This document shows, in pieces, positions 25,601 to 38,900 of a stretch of DNA of 64,000 nucleotides (positions within the stretch are counted from its first letter, which is position 1; every line of letters begins with the position of its first letter). Location: NCBI GenBank assembly GCA_008921705.1, contig VFFE01009084.1, positions 2,311,139 through 2,375,138 on the forward strand, in the 5' to 3' direction. This DNA comes from Burhinus oedicnemus. Lineage: Eukaryota > Chordata > Aves > Charadriiformes > Burhinidae. Made by a program: the position numbers and the translations under genes. Under the pieces are notes generated by a model. It was not told where the DNA came from, did not search any database, and was given only the letters and a program-made list of their open reading frames with translations.

Positions 25601-27480
25601 CATTATGTATTGATGGTTACAGCTTATTATTTTTTCCTGTTTCTTTTCTATCAAATTTTCCCCCTAAACATTTATTGCTAGGGAGACATTAGACAAAAAA
25701 AAAATCCCATATCAAGTACAGCTATTCAAGTCAGGTGGTAATAGGACTTGACATTTGTCAGGTTTTTTTGAAGTTGTTAGGTTTCAATTCTCCTTTTTTT
25801 GTAACATGGACTCTGCTAGTGGATAATTGCAATGAATATGCTTAGTGAAACTAAAATAAATGACATCTGTGTATTTGCCCTTTGGGGAAATTGCCAATAT
25901 CGGCAAAAAAGATTTTCCAAATACTCTTTTGGAAGCGGCCAATACTCAATGAAACTGGAAGGCAAAGATGCATAACTGTATATGACTTGCATTACTCTGA
26001 TTTGATTACTTTCTCTAAAATCCGTAGTCATGTAAGGTGAGCTATCTGCGTTTGGCCTTAACTCTGGAGTATCCTCCAAATTCACAGTTCTCTGCAGGCC
26101 ACTTGCGGCACCTACTCTTCAGTGGAATCAGCGAAGGAACGCTACAGCTTCAGCTTTCAAGTCAACTTTGTTAGAAAACGTACTGCTTGTCTGGAAGATT
26201 ATCAGCCTACGGCTTGTTAGGTACAGAGGACGATAATCATGGTTTGTAGTAAAAAAGGGATGGTTATAATGGTCTGGCCTGACCTGACCTCCTGCCTATA
26301 CTATCTGGCAATTTCCATGGTTACCCCAAAAACTTCATTAGAAAATATCTTGTTATAAAGGCAACCAATTCAAATTTAAGGACTGCAAAACATGCTGAGT
26401 TTTCCATGCCTGTGGTAAACTGCTCCAGAAGTTACATACCTCAGTGTTAAAAATATATTTTATTTCCTGTTTAAAATTTGCTGATTTAAACTTCAACCAC
26501 TGCATTTTGCTGTGTCTGTGTTTTTATACTAGAAACACTACAATCTACCTTCAGCACTGATAAAAACAATTCTGTCTGTGGGGTGGGAAGAGGGATAAGA
26601 GTAAAGCTTAAAAGCCACGTATTGGCTCTTTCCAGTTTTCCGGGAGAGACATAAAAAAAGATATGTTTGATTAGTTGCTAAATTTTAGCACACCCAAGAC
26701 AGCTTTCCAAGATTATGCCAATACAAACACATTATTAGATCATGTTATTAGATTAATCCATACGCAGATTAGAATGCTTTCTTCTGCACAGCATTTTTCT
26801 CATGGTTTTATTGTGTGATTTTTAAGAAAAATATTCATATCTCACTTTAGAAAAGTTACAGGCATTTGTATGAGTGCATTGACTTGCACAGGGGAAGCTA
26901 ACATTATTCTCTGGAATGATGTTTCTTTGAACAAAACCTTGATGTGGACATCTAAGCATTGTGGCAGATCCTATTTTTCATTCATGAAAGGGGCTCAGGC
27001 TGCATTTCAGCCATTGCAGGGTAATGGTAAAATCAGTTCCTAAATATTATAAAACTAATTCCTGTCCTAGGAATTGGGTTTTTGTCTTAGAAAGGAGAAA
27101 ACTCATTGCTGGTAGCCCTTGTGGGCAGTGAGAGGAGCAGTGATGTCTGCTTGAGCCAGGTCCCAAAATGGTGCCGGCGCTTCATTGGCATGTACCAGTG
27201 ACTGAGGGGAAAGGCCTGACAATGCCAGGGTGATGTGCCTGGGTTTCAGAGTTAAAATAAAACAAAGACTGAAATTCAATAAACTGATCAAACATGGTCA
27301 AGAGGAGACTTAATCTCTCCTCCCTCCTCTTCCCTTCCTCCTCCTCCTGCTGCTGGCTACACACCTCCTTTCTCATGCCTGCTCTGGCACACTCTGTGCC
27401 CTGTTGTGATCAAATTTAACTCCTCAGTATGGCAGAGACCTACTCAGTTTTTCATTTTGGGGTTTTTGGGTGGGTTTTTT
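19625..27480. other. Intergenic, mostly unique sequence
   Basis: No gene and no repeat that I can classify is seen. Part of it (about 20800-21420) is dense in homeodomain- and octamer-like AT motifs, including ATGCAAAT at 20817-20824, and is treated as a candidate conserved non-coding element. Open frames (22408-22611, 23362-23864, 24207-24529, 25816-26085) show no domain. Confidence 0.55.
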
Positions 27481-28057
27481 GCCATTTTTAGCTAATGGAA
27501 TTGGCACATAAGAAGGGCTCTGGCAAGCACCAGCACCAGCCTGACGGTGAGGAGGAGAGAGGAGGCAGGTGAACGCGCACTCCGCCTTTGGTGGCAGTGA
27601 GCTTTAGATTGGCCTGCTGTGCCTTCTGAAACCATACTCTCACATTTTAATAGGAGCGAAATAAATACATGTAATACCTTGAAATGAAGAGACCTGTCAT
27701 GGATCCAGAAGGCAGCAGGGCAGTGGGAGCCTGGAGAAGCTGGGGCTGCCCAAAGCAAGGAGATGGGGAGAGCAGAGGGTTTCTCTCAGGGCTCCCGCTC
27801 TTTCTGCGAGGCTCCTGTGTGTATCACTCACCCTTCCTGTGCACTGAGGTGAAGCAGAGGCAGATCCAAAGCAGCCCCATGCATGGAGGCAGCCCACCAG
27901 TGCAGAGGCTGCGGAGGGGCCAGCAGGGCTGCAGCAGCCCAGCTGTGGGTGGCCAGCCCCGGGGGCCTGGGCACAGCGGCCTGGGGAGAGGAGCCTCACC
28001 CTCTGCCCCAGCAGCTGAGGAGGTGAAGGCTGGGTGAAGGGCTGGGCCAGCATAAAC

Positions 28058-28375
28058 CGGTTGTAGGAAGGTGGGGTTCGGTCTCTTCTCCCAAGTAACA
28101 AGCGATAGGACAAGAGGAAATGGCCTCAAGTTGCACCAGGAGAGGTTTAGATTGGGTATTAGGAAAAATTTCTTCACCAAAAAGGTTGTCAAGCATTGGA
28201 ACAGGCTGCCCAGGGAAGTGGTTGAGTCGCCATCCCTGGAGGTATTTAAAAGATGCATAGATATGGCGCTTAGGGACATGGTTTAGTGGTAACTTGGCAG
28301 TGCTAGGTTAATGGTTGGACTTGATGATGTTAAAGGTCTCTTCCAACCAAAACAATTCTCTGATTCTATAAATCT
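28058..28375 (+). mobile_element. CR1 LINE, short 3' end
   Basis: Starting at 'ggttgtagg', it contains 'cggtctcttctcccaagtaa', 'aggacaagaggaaatggcct', 'gcattggaacaggctgccca' and the 3' terminus 'ggttggacttgatgatgtta', 'cttccaacc' and 'tctgattctat'. It is very similar in structure to the copy at 641-1070 and probably of the same subfamily, but truncated further on the 5' side. Confidence 0.95.
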
Positions 28376-28671
28376 GGGGGTTTGCCCACTACAGACAGTG
28401 TGCGGTGACTGAGGGAGGAAAGGCAGCCCTGGCCCTTGGCAACATCAGGAGGAGAAACAGGAACTCCTGTGAGACACCGTGGTGGTAGAAGTCTTCAAAG
28501 TAATTTTTTAAAAATTGCTTTGAATTTGTATTCTCCTTTCCTTCATTTGCCTTTGAACGCTGTGGGTGTTTACCCACACCCGGGGTCAGTGAGGGGAAAG
28601 TGTTGCTCCTGAGGGACAGCATGACCAGAGGAAAGAGGCCCCTTGCAAAGTGGCAAGTCCCACTGTGGCAC

Positions 28672-28760
28672 CGATGGCCCGGGTAGCACTGCTGGCCCGG
28701 GTGCCCCAGCAGGCCCAGGTGCCCCAGTGTGGCCCTGTGCAGCACAGATGCCCCCTTGGC
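28672..28760. repeat. Degenerate GC-rich minisatellite, period about 18-21
   Basis: About four diverged copies of a unit like 'ggcccgggtgccccagca' follow one another: ggcccgggtagcactgct, ggcccgggtgccccagca, ggcccaggtgccccagtgt and ggccctgtgcagcacagat. The minus strand therefore reads as a short Gly-X-Y-like peptide, which is explained by the repeat unit. Confidence 0.6.
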
Positions 28761-28879
28761 CCAGGCAAAGGCCCACACGTGAGCCCACCACCACCCCACA
28801 TTCAGGCCCGGCCACTGCCCCAGGGCCTGGCTGAGGTGTGACAGCAGTGAGAGCTGCTGCATTTTACCCAAATACAATG

Positions 28880-31800
28880 ATTTTTCATACAGCAAAGAGC
28901 CCAGGTTTTTGTGGCAGGTGCTATGCGCATTGGATCTGTGAATGGATGTTTGAAAGATGAACTTGGTTGAGACTTTGTGAGTGGTATGGTGACAGCCCTA
29001 ACATCACGTAGGATCTGAGGTACTTTGTTGGCATATCTGGATTTTAATGATAGATTCAGCTACATGTAAAGAAATTTTAGAAATTGATTCAGACTTTAGG
29101 CTGTTATTTTTATCTTATGTTTATCGCATTGAGCTGCTGGGTAAAAAAATAGCAGTTATTACAAGAAACACATAGCTATATAACTTATAAATGACTCCAA
29201 AAAACATCCCATGCTGTACATGTAGCTATTACAGAAAGACTGTCAGATTGGTTTGTGAAAATAGAAATTATTTGCACAAATTGCAGTTTGCTTTTCTATG
29301 TGTCTTCTTGCCTTTGTTCTGTTGCAGTTGCATGCTTAAATTGAAGATCTACATTCCTGGGCATTTTTTATTCTCTCCCTACTATCTTTCGTGCTGTTAC
29401 TTGTTTTGTGTCAGTGTGTTGCTTCCATTAACTTAATGTTTTTGAGGTAAAAAAAACTATATTACCATTCACTGTTGCTTGATATTTTTGTAATTCTATC
29501 ACTGGGCATTTTAAGATTGAGTAATGATATTTAAAAGTGTTTACAACCACAATTTTGTTGTAGCAGAGGAAATATCCTAATTATAATATCCTACACAAAT
29601 ACTTTGATACAGTACAGTAGCTCTAAGTCATGTATTCAGTTGTGTGGGTCTGGTGAGGAAACAAACCATGAAAATAAAGTTGACTAAAGCCAAAAATGAG
29701 AGAGAACAGTATTCTTATGCCAGTTTAGATAAGGTTGACAAAAAGATATGGTTTTGCTTACAGACTTCAGTCTTTACCCTTCCTGCTGTCCTGATGTAGT
29801 CAGTGCCCTTTCCACCAGGCTGCTGCTGCTCTCACAGTTCGTGTTTCACTAGTATTTGCAAACCATGTCCATATGGTTTCTAATGATTTTTAAAAGTAGA
29901 AATACTGGAGCATTATACTTGAAATCCAAATGTATCTCTGTTAAATAGAAAATGAACATTATAAACACAAAAGCTGCTAGTAAGCAGAGACAAGCTACAT
30001 TTATTTTAAATATTATTTTCAAAGCAGTGGCAATTTTTTATTTCTAGATTGAAGAGTAAATACATGACTACACTAGGATGTTTTCTATTGTCAAAGTAAT
30101 GACAGCACCCTTGGCTGGACAGACACTGAGGAAAAAGGCCAGGTTGATGCTGAGTTGGGGCTGTTGTAGCAAGTCAAACAACTCTGTGAGGTGTTGCCAG
30201 GCCTGCCTGAACAAGGCTCATGTGAACTTGGTTTGGCTTGGTAATCATGGGAGCTAAAAATTGTTAATTCTTTTCATTTGTTCAGTTATGTTCTCAAGGT
30301 TTAGCATATGTGTTTTCAAGGTTTGCAATCATGATGGACATAAACATAAGGGAAAGGACGGTAAAAGTGCAGATATTACAGTATGACAAATGACTCCAGG
30401 ACTTAGGGCGTAAAGCACACTTCATGTATGGAAGGACTTACAGTGAAAGTTATGAGAGTTGGCAATGCAGGTGAATGGCCTGTTCAGTTAAAAATCTTTT
30501 GCAATGACAGGAAAGACTGTCCATGTAATGCTCTTTACCTATCTCTGTTGTTCTTAGCTACTATTGCTATCACCAGGTAGGTAATGTAGCATATGGCAGG
30601 GAAAAGGATTCTAAGGAAATGCGGGCTGTAAATGGCTACTGTTTCTACAAAATGTTGCTACAGGAGCCACACCTGTGCACCAAGTCCTGCACATACGTCA
30701 CTTTCTGGGCTGGGGTGCAAATAATTTGTTGTGTGTATCCTTACCAATGTTTTTGTAGCCTTTTCCGTGTGCTGAGTGTGTCTCTAGGATACTTCATCTT
30801 TCACAGCCTGACATAAGTCTTAATTTACTGTTCACTTGTTCTTCTAATTCTTTGGAAACAAAATGTCGTCGTCAACATAGTTATTTTAATGCTATGTACT
30901 TCTATACTCATTCTGTGGTTTTAAAAGGTTCAGTGAAGGACTTGGACCTTTCAAGTAGTCTCTGATTCCCATCTCAGATTTGTGCCTGTTTGTTCCATGA
31001 GTGCAGTGTGCAACAAAACAAGGAGACTACGATTTGTCTCTTGCCCTTAGTGGAGTAAATAAAGGATAAAATTATTTGCAATCTAACCACTTGGTACACA
31101 TCTGCATTTAAAAACACGAACATCTCTTCTAGTCAAGAAAGTTCCTCAGCTACTGCTTGTAGGAACTATGGGAAGGAAGGAGGGAAAAGGTATAGTAGGG
31201 TGTTTATCATGTCATGCCTGCCCTGCTTTTGTGTTCTTCTGTAGGAATCCACTACCCAGTGCTGGCAGAGACAGCTTTCTGTGCTAAGGGGACAGTGGAT
31301 CTGGCCCAATATGGCCATTCTTGTGCTTAAAGATTGAGAGAATTCTGGCCCTCAACAATACATTTCACAATACCAGAATAAATACTGACTGCAGAGTTAA
31401 CCTGAAAGAGTTAAGTTTAATTTAGCTTCTTTTACAAACTGCTTCTTAAAGGCTTTTCTGTTTGCTCATCTCCACTGGATCTTAAACAGAGACATTGTGT
31501 TGCTATGGAAAATAGCGAGCAAGCAATAACAAATGCTTCCTCACATAGAAGCAAAGCACCCTGTTAACCATCAGCCATGCAGAGATGACTGAGAGTGGAA
31601 AAGAAAATGTGAGGAAAAATATGAAACCAGCTCCAGCTTTCATTCTGTCCTTAAGTGAAATACAACCTCATTTTCTTCTTTCAGCACCCCACGGTGGCAT
31701 TCATGTGATCCTGGAGAAGAGGGTCATTTGCTGATAGCAATTTCTTTGTTCGAGGATACCCGCCACAGTCATGAGTATCAGTCTGAAACAAGAGATTTTG

Positions 31801-34800
31801 AAAAGCCTCGCCTGAGTTACACTTTGCATATGCACATCTTACACTAAGCCAAAAAGAATGAGGGATTTTTTTCTTCCATGATTTTCTTAGTCCCAAGAAA
31901 TTTCTTCATGAGACTTATGTGGGAATATAATACCCTCAATCCTGCCTCTAGACTCTGAAAGCATTGGAGAAATATAAATTAGAAAAATTTGACATTGGCC
32001 TTGATCTTTGCTTTGCCACCTAAGATGCTTTCCAGGGTCAGCCTTGAAATTCAACACACCACCATTCTGTTGGAAGAAAGCAAAATTTGCACAGTAGAGC
32101 TATTTTATTTTTAAAAATATGACTGTTATAGCTTAATTTTTTTTAAATGGTCACATAGGACCCAACCTATTTTTAAACAATCGTATCTTTTCATTCTAAA
32201 GTCTCTGCCTTTTTTCCATCTATCTGCAGTTTTCCTTTTATAATGTTCTCAACTAAGCAAAGCTAAAGTCAATACTTGTACAGAGTACTGAAGTTGACAT
32301 TGTAGGTTGTTGTTTCAAGAGGCAATTTGTGTTGTGACAGGCTAAGAACAGGCCACAGTTACAATGTTGTTCTTACTGAAGACAGGCAAAACTAGGCCAA
32401 ATTCTATAGGACTTACTTAAGCAAAACTCCAAAAGAAATTTTGCTTCAGTTCATCTAAGAACAGTTGGAAATGGAGTTTAGCAGTTCCATATTTTTCACA
32501 GTATACTCTAAAAAACCCAGATCATTCTTTTTCAATCACTGCTCATGCATGGTTCAAAAATGTCTAATTAAAATGTAATGCAAATGTAAAAACTCAGCAA
32601 AAAGTATACATCAGAAATTCCTTCAATATAAAGTTCCAATTATATGTGAGATGAAACCTAGTAAACAGAAGATTCCCCACTAGCTGAAATTAAGATAATT
32701 TGTGTTAACAATGAATGGTGAATAAGATGGTCTGAAAAATGCTCACTGCCTTGTGAACTTAATTCGGAGCAGTAATTGCACCACATCAGCGTCCCTGAAT
32801 CAGTAACATATCTATTTGTCAAAAGAATTAAATAGTAAAATCCGGAATCTTTTGTTATATGTGTTTCTTTAGTCTTTTTTCTAGTTCTAGATGCTCGTGT
32901 AAATGACTAGCTGACTTTTCTAATTTCTTACAGGCAGCATTACTTTGTAAGGAGTGCGGTTACCCACACATGCACATCAAATTTTTTTGGTAATACATCC
33001 CCATTTCATCTATGTTTTCCAAGGACTTTAACCTATTCAGAGAACACTCGGGCTGTATATAGAGCGCAGCATCCACAATGCTTATTTTTTAACCTAATTT
33101 CTAGCTGCATTGCCTGAAGCAGATGAGGTCTTGTGATGTGTCCATGATTACGTTTTGAGTCAGTATATGAAACAGGATTAATAAAATACTTTTAGTAAGC
33201 TTTAGTCACTGCTCTGTCTGTAAACAGAAATGTTTTTGAGTGAGTGGTTTAGACTAAGTTCAAGTTTATAAGCTTGACTCCTTTAATTCAGTTTCCTGCA
33301 CCAGAAAAATAAATTAATTGTCATTACTTACCAGGAAGGTAATGTACCTGCAAAATAACAAGGTGATCCCGCAGAGAAGGTAACATAGACTTCTCTGGAC
33401 ATCAAAAACATGCAATAATATTTTACTTCTCCCTTGGTAGGGAATCAAAGAGAGCCTTGGGTGCTCCAGTTCAAACCACATCACAGCTGAAGTGTCCAAA
33501 GAGAATCTGAAGTTTCAGATTCAACCACTGCTATGCAAAACAATGCCACAGGAACATTCCATGTCAAACCCACAATTTTTATAGCCAGCTGAATAGCTCT
33601 CTCAGGCAATGAGCAATCAGTTCAAATATATACCTTATTCCAACTAAAACAGAGATCCACTGTATATCTGTTCATGGTGAGTACTTAGCCTAGACTCTAA
33701 TCTCTAGAACTTGGCATAATTTGAAGGCACTCAAGAGAACAAACACTCAAATTACAGACTGTTAAAATAGGAAATATGCTGGAGTTCTACTGGCACACTT
33801 TGTTGGACACTTCTCCAGTTATGCTGGTGTCCAAATATAACTGCTTTGTGTATTAGTTTGAAAGGCATTAAGGGTCACGTTTTCTATACATGAACAGATT
33901 TAACTTGCAAAACCAAAAAAGATGGGAGGCCTCGAGAGTATGCCCCCTAATCATGTGTATGGAAAGCTCTTCTATGGGTATACCATGATGGCTATAGGGA
34001 CAGAGCTGGCTTTTCATGGAGGAGGGGTAGAGATCGGATCTCTGTCTTCTGTTGATGTCTTGAGCTGCTTCCTACTTTTCCTCCTTTTATAGCCTAATGC
34101 CTCAGGAGGTTACCCTACTTATGCCAGAAAACTGTTCAGCTCCAGATGGGGACAAAGCAGGCCAGAATAATGGTAGTGTCTCCTTCAGTCCTTGGAAAAG
34201 CTGAGCACATGTGATGACAGCTCACATCCATAATAACTCATACAAGCTTGCTCCTTCTTTCTCTCTTCTCCTACTGCAAGCAGAAGATTTTCCAGACTGC
34301 GCAAAGCATCCCATGATTGATGGCTCTGTCCTCCAGTTTCCTGAGTTTTGCACACAGCTGAATAGGAAAACATTTATTCTCAGGGTCTTTGCTTTGCAAA
34401 GCAACTGGACTTCCTCTTTCCAACACTCTCCTGAATCACAAGAGCAGGCTCAAGCAGTCTATGGAGCTGAGAGTATCAAGGTGAGGAGAAAAAATGAGTT
34501 GACTTTGAAGTTCTGTGTTTTCCCCAAGACAAGCAAGAAAGGAAAACCCAGTTTCTCACTAGTAAATGTGATCACATTCTTCAGTACTGTGTTGTTTTTT
34601 AAAAGATTATTTTTAGCTGTCTCTTATGGTTTCCAAGGACTGATTTCACTGTGAGTGAGTTCACAACACCAGAAATATCTTAGGAAGCTCTTTAGACATC
34701 CAGATGCCTTGAAAAGAACCTGTCCTGAATAGAGAGAGTGAAAGATTTAACTTTATGTACTTTAGCAGAAAACTGAAGAATCATCTCCCATCTAAAAATC

Positions 34801-37760
34801 CTTTATTTTCTCAAATCTTCCTTAACGGTGTCCTTGACCCCTTTTGCTGCAGGACATACAAGAACTTCAGTTTTAACTTATTATGCTATCCCTTGTGAGA
34901 CTGAACACAAAGGATATTTTTCCCAGTTACACCAGTCTAATTGTGGATTTTCCTTAGAGACATTAAATTTTAGAGTAACTTTTCGCTTAGCTGTTCTCAA
35001 AATGAGTGAACTAAATCAAATAACACATGAAAAATAAAACAAATTATTTGCTCAGAAAATGTAAGTTGTCTTTACATCAGCTTGAATTCACATCTCAGGC
35101 TGTACAGAAAAAATACCTTTCTTCTCTAGATAGCATCTCTGAATATAACTATCAAGCAATGATAAAGAGTGTATTTTACTTTTAAAACCTCACAGTTTGG
35201 GGAAACCTCACTGAAAATGGTTAAAGGCCTTGAACTTTGCTGACTAGCACTCTCTGCAGTTTCTGGTGGAAGCCCCATGGAAGGAAAGAAACGTGTCCCT
35301 GTCCTTTGGGTACCAGGGGAGGAATTTATGGGCTGACTTTCCTTCACATAAAGCTGCACTCCCAATCCTTACACCAAAACATCTATTGCTAGAAAAAGCT
35401 GTTTGAATGGTGTTTCAGTAATTTTGAATAATTCAGGCCTGCACATTCACCTGGACTCCAGTGCAATTTGAGGCTTGGAACTGGGGCATTAGAGCTAAAA
35501 TAACATAAATGGAATGACACACGTGACCTTCCAGGATCTGGAAGCCTACTGCCCTCCAAGTCCCTAGCTTATTCAGGAAATTATCTTTTTTATAATGTTG
35601 ACATTCACATACACAAATGGAAATCTGTAGTGTTTCCCAGACCTGACACTGAAACTCACACAAAAGGGAGCAGCAGGCTCAGAATGAAATGAAGTGCTAA
35701 AGGAAATAAGAATAATAATCTTGAATTTCATATATTGTTCTTCTTTAAATCTTTGTTTGGCAATGTTTCTATGAAAAGATTGAAGTTTAGTGTTTCACAC
35801 ATATTTAACACCTGGTTAAACACCATGTAAACCCATGGCAGTGGCCAAATACACCTCATTAAGGAAAACTTGTGACTACTGTCCTAATTACGTCCCAGAC
35901 TTTTCTATGTACTATCGTGAATTGATTCTCTAGAAGCTTTTTCAGTAAAGCATCTGTCCCAATTAAGTGTGTCCAAATACATTTTATTGAAATAACCACC
36001 TCTGGCTGTGATTCTTTATATCATTTGAAAATGTGTTCCTAATAATGCTGTTTGCAGGACAGCAGACGGCAAATGTTTTTACAAAGTAAAACAAAAACAC
36101 TGACACTGTAAAAGAGAATTCTTCTTGACACCTGTCAGTATTTGGTCCTGTGGCTGACAGCTTCCCCCCTCTTTTGACTTGCTTTATGTACTAACTCTCG
36201 CCAGCGTCTTGGCAACACTTGCCAGCACTTGCGGAGTGCTACAGGCCAAGTATCTTTTACCTCCCTTCTTTCACCCCCAGAGGTCAGAAGTTCATTTACA
36301 TCGCTTTGGAGCAGCCTGCTTCAGTAACAATTCGTGAAACAAGAATATGTTAAAGAAAGCAATGTTGATTGTATTAGAAACTAGAGAGAAGAATTAAATG
36401 AAACAAAAGTTGAACAAAACAAACTTTCCTGTATCTGGCAACAGCACAAAGTCTAGCTCACCAGGTTACAATCTCATAGTTATTACTAATATATTCAAGC
36501 ACACTAGAAAAATGTATCGTTGCTTATCTGACCTTTGTTCTCATAATATGGTCCACAGATCTGTTACAACAGGAACTTCAGCCAGCAGCAGCTTCAGGGA
36601 AGAACAGTTCTGGCAGTCATGAACAGCAGGGAAATGCTTCACCTTTTGAAGCTCCCTTCAGCTGCAAAAACTCTCCCTTGTTAGGATAAGAGAAATCCAA
36701 TTTTTTTTGAATGGCAGGTTGTGTTAAATATATTTTGAGGACACAAAAAGCAAGCAACTGTTTTGCCGACTGCAGAACATAGCTAATTCTATCCTGTGAT
36801 GACGGTGTTTCCAAGCCTTTGCATGGCAATTCCAGCTTTCTGCTAGATGTGTCAGAATATGTTGTCCTTATGAACTGATAAAAGGAAATCTTTAGCTTAG
36901 CCCACACACACTTTTGCATTTCTGTTTGTGAAAGCTGCACTGATCTGTCACTGGCAAAATACCTTCCTCAAAGGAGAGAAACAGAATTATTCTTTCAATA
37001 CAGTAATTCAAAATTAGGTACAGTGTATTTAAGTATGTCTTCTGCAGGCAAAGACTCCTGCCATAAGGCAGGAAACTGCACAGGCTGAGGCTGGCTTATC
37101 AATGTGCAGAATTTGATGTACTAGTTGGTACACTGTAGTCTTTAACACAAAAGGCAAGGATACTCTGCCTTCAGATTCTCATTGCTTTTAAAACTGGACT
37201 TAGATGCTTTACCCAGAGTTCAATATTCCTTGAATTTCTTTGGTGGTGACTGCCAGAAAGTTTGAAAAAAATTGCTTGTCAGAATTAAGAGTATAATAGT
37301 TGGTCTCATTACAGAAATCTGACAACTTCAGGTTCAAAAGCCTGTCATGCTAAAGAAAAAAAGGTCACTCAGAAGCATAAATCATGGATGGGAAGTGCAA
37401 GGGCAGCCATGCAGTGTTTTGGTCTGCACATGGCTCAGGTTTTGTTCAAAATTTTGCAGGATTGGAGTGAGATTAGTGGCCTAGGAAATGACACATGAAC
37501 AGAACTGTTAAGGACAGGGAAATCCACCTCTAACGCGGGGATGTGTTCAGGGGATGTGTTCATGTTCATCCTGATTATTAAATTGAACTGTCATATCCAG
37601 CACTGGTCTCTTATCCACTGGAGGAGCTGTGCTCTCTCTTTCCAGTGCCTGTTCTCAGAATCAAATTGCAGCATTCTTTTCAAAATGTCTCATTTCCTGC
37701 ATGTGCTGGTTGTGAGAGCACCTGATACGTAACCAGAACTGACAGGATATGACAGACATG
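28880..37760. other. Intergenic, mostly unique sequence
   Basis: This is AT-rich and contains one short CR1-type 3' tail (31235-31340). The longest open frame (34211-34654, 147 codons) has no domain and lies in ordinary AT-rich DNA. The stretch at 32540-32840 is AT-rich, repeat-free and looks like a candidate conserved non-coding element. Nothing else was recognised. Confidence 0.55.
31235..31340 (+). mobile_element. CR1-type 3' tail remnant
   Basis: The stretch 'gtggatctggcccaatatgg' then 'ccattcttgtgctta' matches the 3' tail of an old sauropsid CR1 group ('tggacctttggtctgacccagtatggccgttcttatgttctta'). The preceding 'gctggcagagacagctttct' is also consistent with that group. Only the tail survives. 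Confidence 0.5.
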
Positions 37761-37769
37761 CAGAGAAAA

Positions 37770-38360
37770 GTGTGAGATACATGGTGTTTTGAAAGAGGAA
37801 AGGAGGGACAGAAATGAGAGCAAGGTAGAGCAGGGAAGATCAGGCATGATAGCCTTAAGACACCTTGAAAGAAGGGAGGAAAGACATGGAAACTATGTCA
37901 GACAAGGAGTAGGAAACTGAAAACAGGGAATAAAAGCTATTCACTATATTTAGGGTAGGAAGGAGGGGTTCAAAGACAGTAGAACCAGGAAGAAAGGACA
38001 TAGCAGAGTGAGAGGGTTATGAAAGTGAGGTTAGAAGTGGTTTAATGGAGGAAGTAGAGAAAGCTAAGGGAGGTTAGAGACAGAGGCAAACATCACTAAA
38101 TATGAGGAACGGGTAAGGAAGGGAGAATTTACTTGACACTTGAATTAACTATTGATGAAAACAAAAAGAAATAAAAACAGAGAATAAGGAAAACATTTGG
38201 GGAATGATAAGGAAAAGAAGTCATGTGAAGACATTGGGACGTAGGGAAGAAGGGTAGACAAGAAAGGACACGGTAATGCTGACAAGGACCATAGGCAAAA
38301 ATAAAAAAAAAAATTCCAAACCCAAAATAAGCCAGAAAAAAAAAGACTTCCTTGTATTAA
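37770..38360. repeat. Purine-rich (GA-rich) strand-asymmetric tract
   Basis: About 590 bases are strongly biased to A and G on the plus strand, with recurrent gaaag, gggagg, aggaaa and agaga motifs but no clean repeat unit. It may be a decayed GA-rich simple repeat. The minus-strand open frame at 38145-38483 (Phe/Leu/Ser-rich) is a consequence of the pyrimidine bias. Confidence 0.65.
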
Positions 38361-38799
38361 GCCATCAAGGTAGGAGAAGAGAAGAGGTGATCCATTGTTC
38401 ACATATTCTTTGCTTTTGCAAAAGACTGTACACTGTTTGCAAATTAGAGAAACAGCAGAGTAACTTTTGTTACCACAGTGCATGCTGCTGCTGCAAAGCT
38501 AATCCTCTTCTGGATGCCCATGTTAATTCCTCCAGAGATGACCTTGTCATGCACAACTACATTGAAGGATCAACATAAATGCATCCAAAAGTATTAGAAA
38601 TTTCCGTTTATCCTCCTAATCATCTTTAGATCAGTCCTGCCATTGTAGTGACCGACACTTGCTTTGTCTGAACCTTTCCACAGTAAACCACTCTTCCAGA
38701 AAACCATTCACCAAACTTACCTGAACACACACCAGTATTAATTGCTGTGTTCATATAAAGTACCAGAGACATAAGCACAACATAATCCTTGCTATGTAA

Positions 38800-38900
38800 T
38801 GTAATCCTCAGTGTTACAGATGAAGAAGCTTATTCAGAAAGGCATTTGGGGACAAAGGTCTTTTATTGTAGCCTAGAGACTTAGGCAGATGTCTGTACTG
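38800..38900 (-). mobile_element. Possible MIR-like SINE relic (antisense)
   Basis: The plus strand reads 'agtgttacagatgaagaagc' followed by 'ggggacaaaggtc', close to the reverse complement of the MIR core ('ttttacagatgaggaaactgaggc...cccaaggtc'). The match is short and diverged. Confidence 0.35.

Larger units (their letters stand above)
27500..28880. other. GC-rich block interrupted by a CR1 insertion
   Basis: The sequence changes from the surrounding AT-rich background to GC-rich at about 27500-28040 and again at 28560-28850, with a CR1 copy between them. Many overlapping open frames on both strands (for example 27697-28113 minus and 28389-28895 minus) result from GC content lowering stop frequency. 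None carries a recognisable domain or a paired splice context. It could be a decayed CpG-island-like segment, an unrecognised repeat, or an exon of an unknown transcript. I see no evidence that decides. Confidence 0.5.

Noticed and set aside
27697..28279. Two long minus-strand frames (138 and 151 codons)
   Set aside because: They run across the GC-rich block and into the antisense of a CR1 3' end. The C-rich strand has few stops, so they are by-products.
28389..28895. 168-codon minus frame and a collagen-like minus frame
   Set aside because: The Gly-X-Y pattern follows from a GC minisatellite unit. There are no flanking collagen exons and no consistent phase across the block.
34211..34654. 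147-codon open frame on the plus strand
   Set aside because: It has no recognisable domain, lies in AT-rich desert, overlaps open frames on the other strand and is of a length expected by chance in 64 kb.
38145..38483. 112-codon hydrophobic minus-strand frame resembling a membrane protein
   Set aside because: The Phe/Leu/Ser-rich peptide is produced by the pyrimidine-rich complement of the GA tract.
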